Part shown: positions 9,066 to 18,649 of the stretch, piece by piece
Position numbering within the stretch: position 1 is the first letter of the stretch
Layout of the letters: the number at the start of each line of letters is the position of its first letter
Assembly (NCBI RefSeq): GCF_003148625.1
Contig: NZ_QGGO01000014.1
Location: 1-64,000, forward strand
Origin: Arcicella aurantiaca
GTDB taxonomy: Bacteria > Bacteroidota > Bacteroidia > Cytophagales > Spirosomataceae
Reading direction: 5' to 3'
Length of the DNA stretch: 64,000 bases
Made by a program: the position numbers and the translations under genes
Notes under the pieces: model-generated
Told to the model about the DNA's origin: nothing
The model's database searches: none
What the model saw: only the letters and a program-made list of their open reading frames with translations

Positions 9066-9884
9066 TTACTTCAATCTTGCCACCATAATACCTGTTTGCG
9101 TCTTATTTTTTGCCATATATTCAATCAAGGGTTTATCTGTTACCATCACTCGTTTAAAATCAGACGAAGCATGAAGCAGATAAACCCTTTTGTCTTGCAA
9201 ACGGATAGCAAAACCTTCGTGAGAAATATCTAAACCATCAATATTGGTGGTAATACCGATAATATCACCATTCAAAAACTGATTTTCAATCTTTTTTATT
9301 TGCGTTTTGGGGATATAAGTAAAGCTTTGACTGCTGATTTTCTCTTCTATTTTTTGTATTTTTTCTTGAAGAGCAGTATTCGTAGCAAACGGATATTTAT
9401 TCCAATGCGTACTCATAAAATTAATATTCTTCGACCAAGGTATCCCTCCCATTTTTGGGGTAACATCTTCTAATAAACCATCTTGCGAATGTGTATAAAG
9501 CCAATCGGAGAAATAATGAATTCGAGATTCATAACCTTTGATTAAGCCTTTATTGTAATAGCGAAGACGTTTTAAATAATACTTAAATTTATCGAAAGAA
9601 ATTTCATTTTTCCGATAAGTCAAACCCATAGCAATGCAACTTTCAACGAAAGTTGAGCAATCAAATTCACGAAGATTTACAATCAATTTTTCATTTGAAT
9701 TAGCATCTAATGTATGAGCTTTATAGGGACGATTTAAAAAACTTTTAGCGATATTAAGCGTAAAATCATCCAATGAAGCCCCGTTGGCATTGCTTATCTT
9801 CTTGTTATAAATTTCTTCATCATTCAATTCTTGAAAATCGTAGGTTCTTGAAGTAATTCCAAAGCATAGAAAAACACCTAACAT
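9066..9884 (-). CDS. DUF1460 protein, NlpC/P60-like amidase fold, exported
   Basis: Contains the DUF1460 hallmark REFDCSTFVESC, whose Cys is the presumed nucleophile, and SHEGFAIRL, whose His completes the active site of this N-acetylmuramoyl-L-alanine amidase-like, papain-fold family. These act on peptidoglycan-type substrates in the periplasm. The open frame extends to an ATG at 9962, but that extension reads through a strong terminator hairpin (9893-9933) belonging to the upstream transporter gene. I therefore place the start at the ATG at 9884, giving 272 residues that begin with the signal-like MLGVFLCFGITS. It lies just downstream of the maltodextrin genes but is probably unrelated to them. 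Confidence 0.8.
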   Translation of the reverse strand: MLGVFLCFGITSRTYDFQELNDEEIYNKKISNANGASLDDFTLNIAKSFLNRPYKAHTLDANSNEKLIVNLREFDCSTFVESCIAMGLTYRKNEISFDKFKYYLKRLRYYNKGLIKGYESRIHYFSDWLYTHSQDGLLEDVTPKMGGIPWSKNINFMSTHWNKYPFATNTALQEKIQKIEEKISSQSFTYIPKTQIKKIENQFLNGDIIGITTNIDGLDISHEGFAIRLQDKRVYLLHASSDFKRVMVTDKPLIEYMAKNKTQTGIMVARLK

Positions 9885-9892
9885 GGTGAAAT

Positions 9893-9933
9893 AAAAAGCC
9901 TTGCGAGTCGAAATCTGACTTGCAAGGCTTTTT
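9893..9933 (-). terminator. Intrinsic terminator of the MFS sugar transporter gene
   Basis: Perfect 12-bp arms AAAAAGCCTTGC (9893-9904) and GCAAGGCTTTTT (9922-9933). The inner GAGTC/GACTT extends the stem, and T-rich sequence follows on the minus strand. It begins about 22 bases past the transporter stop and lies inside the apparent N-terminal extension of the DUF1460 ORF. Confidence 0.85.
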
Positions 9934-9954
9934 GAGTATGAAATAAAATATTTT

Positions 9955-11289
9955 TTAGACATGAATTGATTTTTGTTCTTTTACAAACATAACGGAAAAA
10001 GCTCCGATAACCATAAAAATTCCCGCAAAAACCAGTGCATAAATGGTATTTGAGCCATAAACATACTTTACGATTAATCCGCCAAATACGCCATTGATGA
10101 TTTGAGGGAAAGTGATAAAGAAGTTGAAAATTCCCATATACACCCCCATTTTCTTTAACGGAATTGCCCCTGCTAAAAGTGCATAAGGCATTGCTAAAAT
10201 ACTCGCCCAAGCCATTCCCACGCCAATCATACAGTATGGCAATAAGTCTGGATTTTGAATAAAGTAAATAGAAATCAAGCCTAAACCTCCACAAATCAAT
10301 GAAACGGCGTGCGTTAATTTTTTCCCGATTTTAGCAGCAATTGTTGGCAACATCAAGGCATAAATGGCTGAAACACCATTATAAATACTAAAAATGTACC
10401 CAACCTGATTTCCTGCATCTTGATATGCTTTTGAAGAGTGGTCGTCGATAGCAGTTCCGTAAATATGATGAGCAATGGCTGGCGTAGAATATACCCACAT
10501 AGAAAAAAGGGCAATCCAAGAGCAGAATTGTACCACGCCTAACTGTTTCATCGCCACAGGCATTGATGAAAAATCCTTGAAAATATCAGAAAGCGAATGA
10601 GTTGCTGTATCTTCTTCAAAACCCATCGCTTTTCGTTCTTCTGGAGAATATTCTTTTGTTGTTAGAACCGTCCACAAAATAGCGGCTACAAAAATCAATG
10701 CTCCCACATAAAAACTATACACCACATTATCAGGCACTTGACCTTCTGCCGCAGTTGAATCAACGCCCCATTCTGCCAAATATTTCGGTAAAGCCGAGCC
10801 TACAACTGCCCCAATACCAATCAAAAAAGTTTGAACGGAAAACCCTAAAGTATTCTGTTTTTCAGAAAGATTGTCTGCTACCAAAGCCCTAAAAGGCTCC
10901 ATTGCCACATTAAAAGAAGCATCCATAATCATTAAAATACCTGCTCCAACAAAAACGGCAGGCAAAACACCTGCTAAAATTGAAGAATTAGGCATAAAAA
11001 TCAAGGCGATACTCGCTAATAATGCTCCAATCAAAAAGAATGGTTTTCTTCTGCCAAATCGTCCCCAAGTATTATCTGAATAATGACCAATGATAGGTTG
11101 CACAATCATACCCGTTAGCGGTGCAGCCAACCAAAAATAGGAAAGATGCTCAACGTCAGCTCCAAAGGTTTGTAGGATTCGAGAAGCATTTCCGTTTTGC
11201 AAAGCAAAACCGAATTGGATTCCCAAAAATCCCATACTCATATTTAGTATTTGAACTAAACTTAATTGTGGCTTATTAATTGTTGTCAT
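9955..11289 (-). CDS. MFS sugar transporter, SLC45/maltose-type
   Basis: A 444-residue inner-membrane transporter with about 12 hydrophobic segments. MSMGFLGIQFGFALQNGNAS at the start, the loop QPIIGHYSDNTWGRFGRRKP with the MFS signature between helices 2 and 3, and LVADNLSEKQ match the sucrose/maltose:proton symporter (SLC45-like) branch. Neighbours are a secreted amylase 32 bases upstream on the same strand and a divergent cyclomaltodextrinase / phosphoglucomutase / maltose phosphorylase set. Import of maltose or short maltodextrins across the inner membrane is therefore the likely job (inference from context). Confidence 0.88.
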   Translation of the reverse strand: MTTINKPQLSLVQILNMSMGFLGIQFGFALQNGNASRILQTFGADVEHLSYFWLAAPLTGMIVQPIIGHYSDNTWGRFGRRKPFFLIGALLASIALIFMPNSSILAGVLPAVFVGAGILMIMDASFNVAMEPFRALVADNLSEKQNTLGFSVQTFLIGIGAVVGSALPKYLAEWGVDSTAAEGQVPDNVVYSFYVGALIFVAAILWTVLTTKEYSPEERKAMGFEEDTATHSLSDIFKDFSSMPVAMKQLGVVQFCSWIALFSMWVYSTPAIAHHIYGTAIDDHSSKAYQDAGNQVGYIFSIYNGVSAIYALMLPTIAAKIGKKLTHAVSLICGGLGLISIYFIQNPDLLPYCMIGVGMAWASILAMPYALLAGAIPLKKMGVYMGIFNFFITFPQIINGVFGGLIVKYVYGSNTIYALVFAGIFMVIGAFSVMFVKEQKSIHV

Positions 11290-11321
11290 AAAATTTGGTT
11301 AATGGATTGGCATGAAAATTA

Positions 11322-13328
11322 CTATTTTTTCTCCGAAATCTCATAAACCACTACCGAATTTGGCGATATTTTTAAAGAAACCGCTTTATCGGGGTCAATC
11401 GTTAACTGAGCTTTTTGATTAAATTTACCTTTGAGTGTCTTTGGCGTTTTGATGTCTAATCCCATCGCATTCCAAGCACCTTCAGGAATATTAAGATTGA
11501 TATTTTGCTCCTGTGTATGATTGAAATTACAAACAAACAACAATTTCTGTTTGCCAGAATATCTCAAATAACTATATACTTTTCTACGGTCGTAGCCTTC
11601 ACCTTGAACGTATTGCAAATCATAAAATTCTCCCGATTTCACGGCATCTGAAGTATTGACAAATTTTAATAAATCACCATAAAACTCTCTCAAATATTTT
11701 TGATTTGGCGTTAATTGTCCTCCATCGAATTTACCATTATTCATCCATGCTTGATGTGCTTTAACTCCCCAAAAATCAAACATTGTCGTTCTATCGTCTG
11801 CTTGATTAAATCCTTCTCTATCGTCGGCACTCTCTCCTACTTCCTGACCAAAATAAATCATCAAAGGTCCCGAATGTAAAGTTGCCGTTACCACCATGGC
11901 AGGAATAACAGCAAATGGGTCGCCTTTCGCAAAGGCAGGAGAATTAATGCGTTGTTCATCGTGATTTTCCAAGAAACGAAGCATATTTTGAGAAATATCC
12001 CCTGATTCATTTTGCCAAACACGAGTAATATCTTCAACAGTTGCTTCTGGTTTTTGCTCAACTAAACGTCTCAGAGCATCATATAAACCAACTTTATCGT
12101 ATAAATAATCAAAGCCACCCACTTTAATATAATTGTGATATTCTCTCGGATTGTAGATTTCAGCGATAAAAATAGTATTCGGGAAATCCTTTTTAACTTC
12201 AGTTGTTGCATACTTCCAAAACTCAACAGGCACCATTTCAGCCATATCACAACGGAAACCATCAACGCCTTTCGCAGCCCAATATTTTAGAACACCTACC
12301 ATTTTAATCCAAGTAGTTGGAATTGGTGAAAAATGAGTTTGTCTTCCGTGTAAAATATCAACGCCATAATTCAATTTTACTGTTTCAAACCAATCGTCAA
12401 TCGTTGGTTTTGGAGTAAAAACATCATTTCCAGAAACTTTTGCAGGTTTTTCAACATAAGGAGCATCTGCTTTCACAGGCGAAACCACACCTTCTGGAAT
12501 TTGAAATTGTGTATTCGGTAAATAATAAAAGCTATTGTATGGTGCAAATGCTTTTGATTTATCATCGTCCTCTCCAAAATCTTTAATACTTTCAGGCTTC
12601 ATATCTGAATGATAAACACGAGCCAAATGGTTAGGTACACAATCCATGACCATTTTCAAACCATTTTTATGCACTCTATCCAACATCGCCTCAAATTCAT
12701 CCATTCTTTTCTTTGGATTTGTAGCAAAAAATGGATTGACATCATAATAATCTTTAATGGCAAATGGCGAACCACAACGACCTTTTACAACGTCTGGGTG
12801 GTCTTTGGGAATCCCTAAAGCCGTTAAATCTTCCATGGTTGCGTGTTCAATCAAACCTGTCATATACAAGTGCGAATAACCAAAGTCTTTCAACTTTTTG
12901 AGGGCTAAATCGTTAACATCTTTAAATTTAGTTACACCATTTTCCTCAGCAGAACCATTCATTTTGTTGGTAGTATTTTTATTACCCCACAAATGAAAAA
13001 GCATCTGATAAACAACCAATTTATCGTTCTTGATTGCAGTCGTTTTCTTGCTGGAAGGCTTGGTGCTTTTCGCAGTTAAAGAGTCCTTTACAGTTGTTTG
13101 TTTTACAGTGGTTTTAGCCATGGATACCTTAGGATTTGTTTTTTTTGATGAATCAATGCTTGATTTTACATTTTTTTTAGTGGTCGATGCAACCTTTACG
13201 CTTGTTTTTACTGACTGGGTTGGATTAGTTTTTTGAACTGATTTTGGATTTGTGGTTTGAGCAAAAATCATTGCAGGAGCATTCAAAATCACAAAAAACA
13301 CCATCGAGGGTAGGTATTTGTGAATCAT
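11322..13328 (-). CDS. Secreted GH13 alpha-amylase-like hydrolase
   Basis: The ORF runs from 13391, but the ATG at 13328 gives a normal signal peptide (MIHKYLPSMVFFVILNAP, then AMIFAQ), so the chosen protein is 668 residues. After the signal lies about 80 residues of Lys/Thr/Ser-rich low-complexity linker, unusual for an amylase. The (beta/alpha)8 barrel begins KLVVYQMLFHLWG. Catalytic residues in the longer frame: Asp 382 in DGFRCDMAE (nucleophile), Glu 411 in IFIAEIYNP (acid/base) and Asp 478 in ENHDEQRI. The C-terminal beta domain is present. It should hydrolyse alpha-1,4-glucans in the periplasm or at the surface and feed the MFS transporter downstream. Confidence 0.9.
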   Translation of the reverse strand: MIHKYLPSMVFFVILNAPAMIFAQTTNPKSVQKTNPTQSVKTSVKVASTTKKNVKSSIDSSKKTNPKVSMAKTTVKQTTVKDSLTAKSTKPSSKKTTAIKNDKLVVYQMLFHLWGNKNTTNKMNGSAEENGVTKFKDVNDLALKKLKDFGYSHLYMTGLIEHATMEDLTALGIPKDHPDVVKGRCGSPFAIKDYYDVNPFFATNPKKRMDEFEAMLDRVHKNGLKMVMDCVPNHLARVYHSDMKPESIKDFGEDDDKSKAFAPYNSFYYLPNTQFQIPEGVVSPVKADAPYVEKPAKVSGNDVFTPKPTIDDWFETVKLNYGVDILHGRQTHFSPIPTTWIKMVGVLKYWAAKGVDGFRCDMAEMVPVEFWKYATTEVKKDFPNTIFIAEIYNPREYHNYIKVGGFDYLYDKVGLYDALRRLVEQKPEATVEDITRVWQNESGDISQNMLRFLENHDEQRINSPAFAKGDPFAVIPAMVVTATLHSGPLMIYFGQEVGESADDREGFNQADDRTTMFDFWGVKAHQAWMNNGKFDGGQLTPNQKYLREFYGDLLKFVNTSDAVKSGEFYDLQYVQGEGYDRRKVYSYLRYSGKQKLLFVCNFNHTQEQNINLNIPEGAWNAMGLDIKTPKTLKGKFNQKAQLTIDPDKAVSLKISPNSVVVYEISEKK

Positions 13329-13557
13329 TATTAAGAGTTTTTTAGGGTTAAATAGAGTTACCTTCCACCTTAATTTTAAATTTATCTTCAAAAGTAAGCA
13401 TCATTTTTCTATGATAAAATACTGCTTATGCTTTATTTTGAAGTTAGGAATTAGTATTTAGGGTTTAGGGCTTACTAAAACCTTTGTGGTTAATCCTTCA
13501 ATTGAATGGTTTTCTAAATCCTACATAATATCCATTAACCATCCATTTTTAAAAACA

Positions 13558-15471
13558 ATGAAAAAAAATCTCCTCTTCTGGATAATTGTCTGGGCAATTT
13601 CCTTTCCTTTTACTCAATTTGGGCAAACGCCTTCTGTTCAAAGGGTTAATCCAACAAATTGGTACGTTGGCATGAAAAATCCGAAACTTCAATTGTTAGT
13701 TTACGGCAAAAATATTGCTGATTGTGATGTAAAAATCAATTATCAAGGGGTTTCTTTAGACAAGGTCAACAAGGTTGAAAATCCCAATTATTTATTCTTA
13801 GACCTTACCATTTCCCCTGAAACTAAGGCTGGACAAATGGATATTGAGTTGTCAAAAACGATAAAAATTCAAAAAGGGAAAAAGAAATTTATTGACCAAA
13901 TTGTTAAAATTACTCAACCTTTTCAATTACAAAACAGAACAAAAAAACCTCAAGTAATTGATTCAAAAGACTTTATTTATCTTATTCTTCCTGACCGTTT
14001 TTCAAATGGCGACCCTTCAAATGATAAATTTGCAGATATGGCAGATACGCAAGCCGACCGCTCAAATCCGTATTTACGTCATGGAGGCGACCTTTTGGGT
14101 ATTCAAAATCATTTAGATTATTTCAAAGAATTGGGCGTTACTACACTTTGGTTAAACCCTGTCATTGAAAATGACCAACCACAAACCAAAGAAGGCGATG
14201 CCATGCGTTCGGCGTATCATGGTTATGGTTTTACTGACCAATATAATGTTGACCGACGTTTGGGAGGAAATGAAGCCTACAAAAAATTGATTGACGCTGC
14301 TCATGCCAAAGGTTTAAAAGTCATTCAAGATGCCGTTTACAATCACGTTGGAATTAATCATTGGATTTTGAAGGATTTACCGATGAAAAATTGGTTAAAT
14401 CAATGGGATACATACACCAATACTTCTTACCGAGATGAACCTGTTGTAGATATTACACACGGCAATAAGGCAGATTTTAATGTGATGCAAAACGGTTGGT
14501 TTGTGCCTTTTTTGCCAGATTTGAATCAAAAAAACGAATTTGTAGCTAATTATTTACTTCAACACGCACTTTGGACGGTTGAAAATTTTGGTATTGATGG
14601 TTGGAGAGTTGATACTTACCAATACAATGATTTGCCTTTCATGAATCGTGTGAATGATGCCCTTGAAGCAGAATATCCTAAAATATTTATTACAGGTGAG
14701 AATGCCGTACAAAGTATTTATTCTCAGGCATTTTATGTAAAAAATAACATTAATCTGCCTTTCAAAAGTAATTTGCCTTCGCCAAATGACTTTGTGCTTG
14801 CCAATGCTATTAATGATGCTTTGAAGGAAGATTTCAATTGGGGAAAAGGTTTCAATCGTCTTTATTCAACTTTAGCGGCTGATGCACTTTATCAGGACTC
14901 AAATTTGAATATGACTTTTGTTGATAATCACGACCAAGACAGATATTTTTCTGTTATTGGTGAAGATTTGAATAAGTATAAATTAGGACTTGGCTTTTTA
15001 TTGACAACTCGGGGCGTTCCACATTTATACTACGGAACAGAAAATTTGACAAAAAACTTCAAAAATCCTTCAGATGCTGAAGTCCGTAAAGATTTTGAAG
15101 GCGGTTGGGCTGACGATAAAGTAAATAAATTTGTAGCTTCTGGAAGAACTGAAAAAGAGAATGAAGCCTTTGAATTTGTTAAGAAAATCGCTAATTATCG
15201 TAAAAACAGTGAAGCAATTACCACAGGAAAATTAACCCAATATTTACCACAAGACGGTATTTATGTATATTTCAGACATACTACTGACAAAACCGTCATG
15301 GTAATTATGAGTCAGAGTAAAGAAGAAAAAACACTTGATACGAAACGATTTGCAGAAAATATCGGAGGTTTTTCTTCCGCAAAAAATATCATGACAGATG
15401 CTACTATTTCAGATTTAAAATCTCTGAAAATTCCAGCGATGTCATTCACTTTACTTGAACTTCAAAAATAA
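13558..15471 (+). CDS. Secreted GH13 cyclomaltodextrinase/neopullulanase (SusA-like)
   Basis: The frame opens at 13486, but the ATG at 13558 starts a clear signal peptide (MKKNLLFWIIVWAISFPF), giving 637 residues. Residues about 30-110 form the N-terminal beta domain seen in Bacteroidota cyclomaltodextrinases (VQRVNPTNWYVGMKNPKLQ). The barrel follows with DFIYLILPDRFSNGDPSND. Catalytic residues in the longer frame: Asp 376 (DGWRVDTYQY), Glu 405 (FITGENAV) and Asp 483 (VDNHDQDRY). It likely cleaves cyclodextrins, pullulan or maltodextrins in the periplasm. It starts a plus-strand operon with beta-phosphoglucomutase 4 bases downstream and is divergent from the other amylase. Confidence 0.92.
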   Translation: MKKNLLFWIIVWAISFPFTQFGQTPSVQRVNPTNWYVGMKNPKLQLLVYGKNIADCDVKINYQGVSLDKVNKVENPNYLFLDLTISPETKAGQMDIELSKTIKIQKGKKKFIDQIVKITQPFQLQNRTKKPQVIDSKDFIYLILPDRFSNGDPSNDKFADMADTQADRSNPYLRHGGDLLGIQNHLDYFKELGVTTLWLNPVIENDQPQTKEGDAMRSAYHGYGFTDQYNVDRRLGGNEAYKKLIDAAHAKGLKVIQDAVYNHVGINHWILKDLPMKNWLNQWDTYTNTSYRDEPVVDITHGNKADFNVMQNGWFVPFLPDLNQKNEFVANYLLQHALWTVENFGIDGWRVDTYQYNDLPFMNRVNDALEAEYPKIFITGENAVQSIYSQAFYVKNNINLPFKSNLPSPNDFVLANAINDALKEDFNWGKGFNRLYSTLAADALYQDSNLNMTFVDNHDQDRYFSVIGEDLNKYKLGLGFLLTTRGVPHLYYGTENLTKNFKNPSDAEVRKDFEGGWADDKVNKFVASGRTEKENEAFEFVKKIANYRKNSEAITTGKLTQYLPQDGIYVYFRHTTDKTVMVIMSQSKEEKTLDTKRFAENIGGFSSAKNIMTDATISDLKSLKIPAMSFTLLELQK

Positions 15472-15475
15472 AATA

Positions 15476-16120
15476 ATGAGAAATACAAAAGCGTGTCTTT
15501 TCGACTTGGATGGTGTTATTGTCGATACCGCAGTTTATCACTTCCAAGCATGGAGACGATTGGCAAATGAATTAGGTTTTGATTTTACAGAACACCAAAA
15601 TGAACAATTAAAAGGCATTTCAAGAATGGAATCCTTAGAATTAATCCTCGGTTGGGGCAATGTTACACTTTCGGAAGAGGAAAAAGTAGCATGGGCAACT
15701 CGCAAAAATGCTTGGTACTTAGACTTAGTAATGCAAATGACTCCCGATGAAGTGCTAAAAGGTGTTCCTGAGTTTTTGACCAGTTTGAGAGCCGATAACA
15801 TCAAAATAGCTTTGGGTTCGGCAAGTAAAAATTCAAAATTGATTCTTGAAAGAATTAATATGTTAGACTATTTCGATGCCATCATCGACGGTAATAATAT
15901 CACCAAAGGAAAACCCGACCCACAGGTATTTTTAATGGGTGCAGAAGCAACAGACTGTAAACCAGAAGAATGTGTGGTTTTTGAAGATGCCGTCGCAGGT
16001 GTACAAGCAGGAAAAGCAGGTGGCATGAAAGTGATTGGCGTTGGTTCAGCAGATATTCTTAACGAAGCAGATTTTGTGATTGCAGGATTTGAAGAAATGA
16101 CTATTGACAGATTGTTTTAA
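15476..16120 (+). CDS. pgmB: Beta-phosphoglucomutase
   Basis: A 214-residue HAD-superfamily enzyme that converts beta-glucose-1-phosphate to glucose-6-phosphate in the cytoplasm. The nucleophile motif FDLDGVIVDTAVYH is at residues 8-21 of the chosen start, with the second Asp as general acid. The cap includes QLKGISRMESLE, followed by LGSASKNS and KGKPDPQVF and the acidic EDAVAGVQAG. The ATG at 15476, four bases after the preceding stop, is preferred to the ATG at 15455 that overlaps the amylase gene. Downstream GH65 phosphorylase makes exactly its substrate, so the two form one pathway. Confidence 0.94.
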   Translation: MRNTKACLFDLDGVIVDTAVYHFQAWRRLANELGFDFTEHQNEQLKGISRMESLELILGWGNVTLSEEEKVAWATRKNAWYLDLVMQMTPDEVLKGVPEFLTSLRADNIKIALGSASKNSKLILERINMLDYFDAIIDGNNITKGKPDPQVFLMGAEATDCKPEECVVFEDAVAGVQAGKAGGMKVIGVGSADILNEADFVIAGFEEMTIDRLF

Positions 16121-16267
16121 AATTAGCTATCTGAAAATAATACAAAAAACACCTTAGCACAGCAAAATATCTTATGGTAATTTAATTTAATTTCGCAGGA
16201 AATGAAAAACTACAAATAAGAAATAGAATTTTTCCAATATTTTCGTGCGAAATATGGATTATTCTTA

Positions 16268-16297
16268 TTGTTAATCTAAGAGTTTTGTTTACTTTGC
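16268..16297 (+). promoter_or_regulatory. Possible Bacteroidota-type promoter before the GH65 gene
   Basis: TTG at 16268 and TACTTTG beginning at 16290 lie 19 bases apart, near the -33 TTG / -7 TAnnTTTG layout of this phylum, about 25 bases before the GH65 ATG. The -7 element has one base fewer than consensus. Confidence 0.3.
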
Positions 16298-16321
16298 CAT
16301 TAACCATTTTATGATAATACA

Positions 16322-18649
16322 ATGAAAAACTATCTAAAACACGATGAATGGTGCATCATCGAAGAAGGCTTCCATCGTGAATACAACGAAATTACGGAGT
16401 CCGTTTGCTCCTTAGGCAATGGACGAATGGGACAACGTGGTAATTTTGAAGAGACTTTCACAGGAAAAACTTTGCAAGGTAACTATGTAGCAGGCGTTTA
16501 TTATCCAGATAAAACTCGTGTAGGCTGGTGGAAAAACGGGTATCCTGAATACTTCGCAAAAGTGCTAAATGCAGCCAATTGGATTGGAATAAAAGTAGAA
16601 ATTGAAGACGAAATTTTAGATTTAAACACTTGCGAAGTCAATGATTTTACACGTGTTTTGAATATGAAGGACGGTTATTTAGAACGTTCTTTTACAGCTA
16701 CATTAAAGTCAGGAAAGCAAGTTAGAGTTAATTCAAAGAGAATCAATTCTATTGTTGATGACGAATCTGGTGTAATTCGCTACTCGATAACTCCCATAAA
16801 TTTTGATGGTAAAATTGTTTTAACTCCTTTTATCGACGGAGACATTAAAAACAAAGATGCCAATTACGACGAGAAATTTTGGGAGGAAATTCAAAAAGAA
16901 ACGGCTTTTGCAGAAGGTTATATTGAGCTAAAAACTAAAAAAACTGGATTTCATGTATTGACAGGTCAGCGTTTTGAGATTTTTCAAAATGGGAAATCAG
17001 TTGATTTTCAAGGATTTCCAATCAAAGCAGAGAAATTTGTGGCGAGTCAAGTTACCTTAAACGTTACTGCCAACGAAGAAACAGTTTTGGTAAAATATGC
17101 TTGTAATTTATCTTCTGAAAACCATCATGTAGATGATTTATTGTTGAAATCTAAAGCGTATTTAAAGAGAATCGCTGCGAAAGGTTTTGACAAAATGGTA
17201 GCCGAACAAGCTGAAAAATGGGCTTCTAAATGGGAAATGAACGACATCATGATTGAGGGCGACGTTGCTGCTCAACAAGGAATTCGTTTCAATATTTTCC
17301 AAATGAACCAAACCTACACAGGTGAAGATGCTCGTTTGAATATTGGTCCAAAAGGATTTACGGGTGAAAAATACGGAGGCTCAACTTATTGGGATACAGA
17401 AGCTTATTGTATTCCGTTCTATTTGGCAACTGCCGACCAACAAGTTTCTCGTAATTTATTGGTTTACAGATGGAAACAATTAGGAAAAGCTATTGAAAAT
17501 GCTCAAAAATTAGGTTTCAAAGACGGTGCGGCGTTATATCCAATGGTTACCATGAATGGTGAGGAATGTCACAACGAATGGGAAATCACTTTTGAGGAAA
17601 TCCACCGAAATGGAGCAATCGCTTATGCAATTTATGATTATGTAAATTATACAGGCGATAAGAAATATTTAGCAGAATACGGTTTTGAGGTACTTTTAGG
17701 CATTGCCAGATTCTGGGCTCAACGTGTCAATTGGTCGGAAGCGAAGAAACAGTACGTAATGTTAGGCGTAACAGGTCCAAACGAATACGAAAATAACGTA
17801 AACAATAACTTCTATACCAACTATTTTGCCGTTTGGTGTTTGAAATATGTTATTGAAGCAACAGAATACATCAAATCAACAGATGAAGCTCGTTTTAATG
17901 AATTAGCGACCATCACTAATTTTGATGAAACCAACGAATTTGGGAAGTTTCAGCATATTATTGAAAATATGTATTTCCCTGCAAGCGAAGAATTAGGCGT
18001 TTATTTACAACAAGATGGCTTCTTAGACAAAGAACTTATCCAAGTAAAAGATTTGCCAGCTGCTGAAAGACCAATTAACCAAAAATGGTCGTGGGATAGA
18101 ATTTTGCGTTCATGTTTTATCAAACAAGCTGACGTTTTACAAGGAATGTATTTCTTTGAAGATGATTTTGATTTGGCGACTATCAAGCGTAATTATGATT
18201 TCTACGAACCAATGACTGTTCATGAATCATCTTTAAGTCCTTGCGTTCACTCCATTTTGGCAGCAAAATTAGGCGATAAAGCTCGTTCTTATGAATTCTA
18301 TAATCGTGCGGCTCGTTTGGATTTGGACGATTATAACAACGATACAGAAGACGGATGTCATATTACCTCAATGGCAGGAACTTGGATGTCACTTGTAAAA
18401 GGATTTGGCGGAATGCGAGTTAGAGACGAAAAAGCATACTTCTCTCCTTTCGTTCCAGAAAATTGGGCTTCATTTTCATTTAAAGTACGTTTTGGCGGAA
18501 ATCTGTTGAATATCAAAACTACGTCTGACGAAGTAATTATTGAAAATTTAGCAGGTGGTGATACAAGCATTTTCTTATACGGCGAAGAACAAGTTTTAGC
18601 AGAAAAATCAACACTTACCGTTGAACAAAAAGATGCAGTAGCTGTGTAA
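16322..18649 (+). CDS. GH65 maltose phosphorylase (or kojibiose-type phosphorylase)
   Basis: A 775-residue cytoplasmic inverting phosphorylase. The N-terminal beta-sandwich begins DEWCIIEEGFHREYNEITES and SVCSLGNGRMGQRGNF. The (alpha/alpha)6 barrel contains YWDTEAYCIPFY near residue 360 and the general-acid Glu 488 in VTGPNEYENNV. The phosphate-side segment HESSLSPCVHS lies near residue 635. It phosphorolyses maltose to beta-glucose-1-phosphate and glucose. Specificity among GH65 disaccharides cannot be read directly, but pgmB immediately upstream and the GH13 enzymes favour maltose. The 200-base gap before it may hold its own promoter. Confidence 0.92.
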   Translation: MKNYLKHDEWCIIEEGFHREYNEITESVCSLGNGRMGQRGNFEETFTGKTLQGNYVAGVYYPDKTRVGWWKNGYPEYFAKVLNAANWIGIKVEIEDEILDLNTCEVNDFTRVLNMKDGYLERSFTATLKSGKQVRVNSKRINSIVDDESGVIRYSITPINFDGKIVLTPFIDGDIKNKDANYDEKFWEEIQKETAFAEGYIELKTKKTGFHVLTGQRFEIFQNGKSVDFQGFPIKAEKFVASQVTLNVTANEETVLVKYACNLSSENHHVDDLLLKSKAYLKRIAAKGFDKMVAEQAEKWASKWEMNDIMIEGDVAAQQGIRFNIFQMNQTYTGEDARLNIGPKGFTGEKYGGSTYWDTEAYCIPFYLATADQQVSRNLLVYRWKQLGKAIENAQKLGFKDGAALYPMVTMNGEECHNEWEITFEEIHRNGAIAYAIYDYVNYTGDKKYLAEYGFEVLLGIARFWAQRVNWSEAKKQYVMLGVTGPNEYENNVNNNFYTNYFAVWCLKYVIEATEYIKSTDEARFNELATITNFDETNEFGKFQHIIENMYFPASEELGVYLQQDGFLDKELIQVKDLPAAERPINQKWSWDRILRSCFIKQADVLQGMYFFEDDFDLATIKRNYDFYEPMTVHESSLSPCVHSILAAKLGDKARSYEFYNRAARLDLDDYNNDTEDGCHITSMAGTWMSLVKGFGGMRVRDEKAYFSPFVPENWASFSFKVRFGGNLLNIKTTSDEVIIENLAGGDTSIFLYGEEQVLAEKSTLTVEQKDAVAV

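Noticed and set aside
9878-10294. 138-codon minus-strand ORF overlapping the sugar transporter
   Set aside because: Alternative frame of the transporter gene with no recognisable domain.
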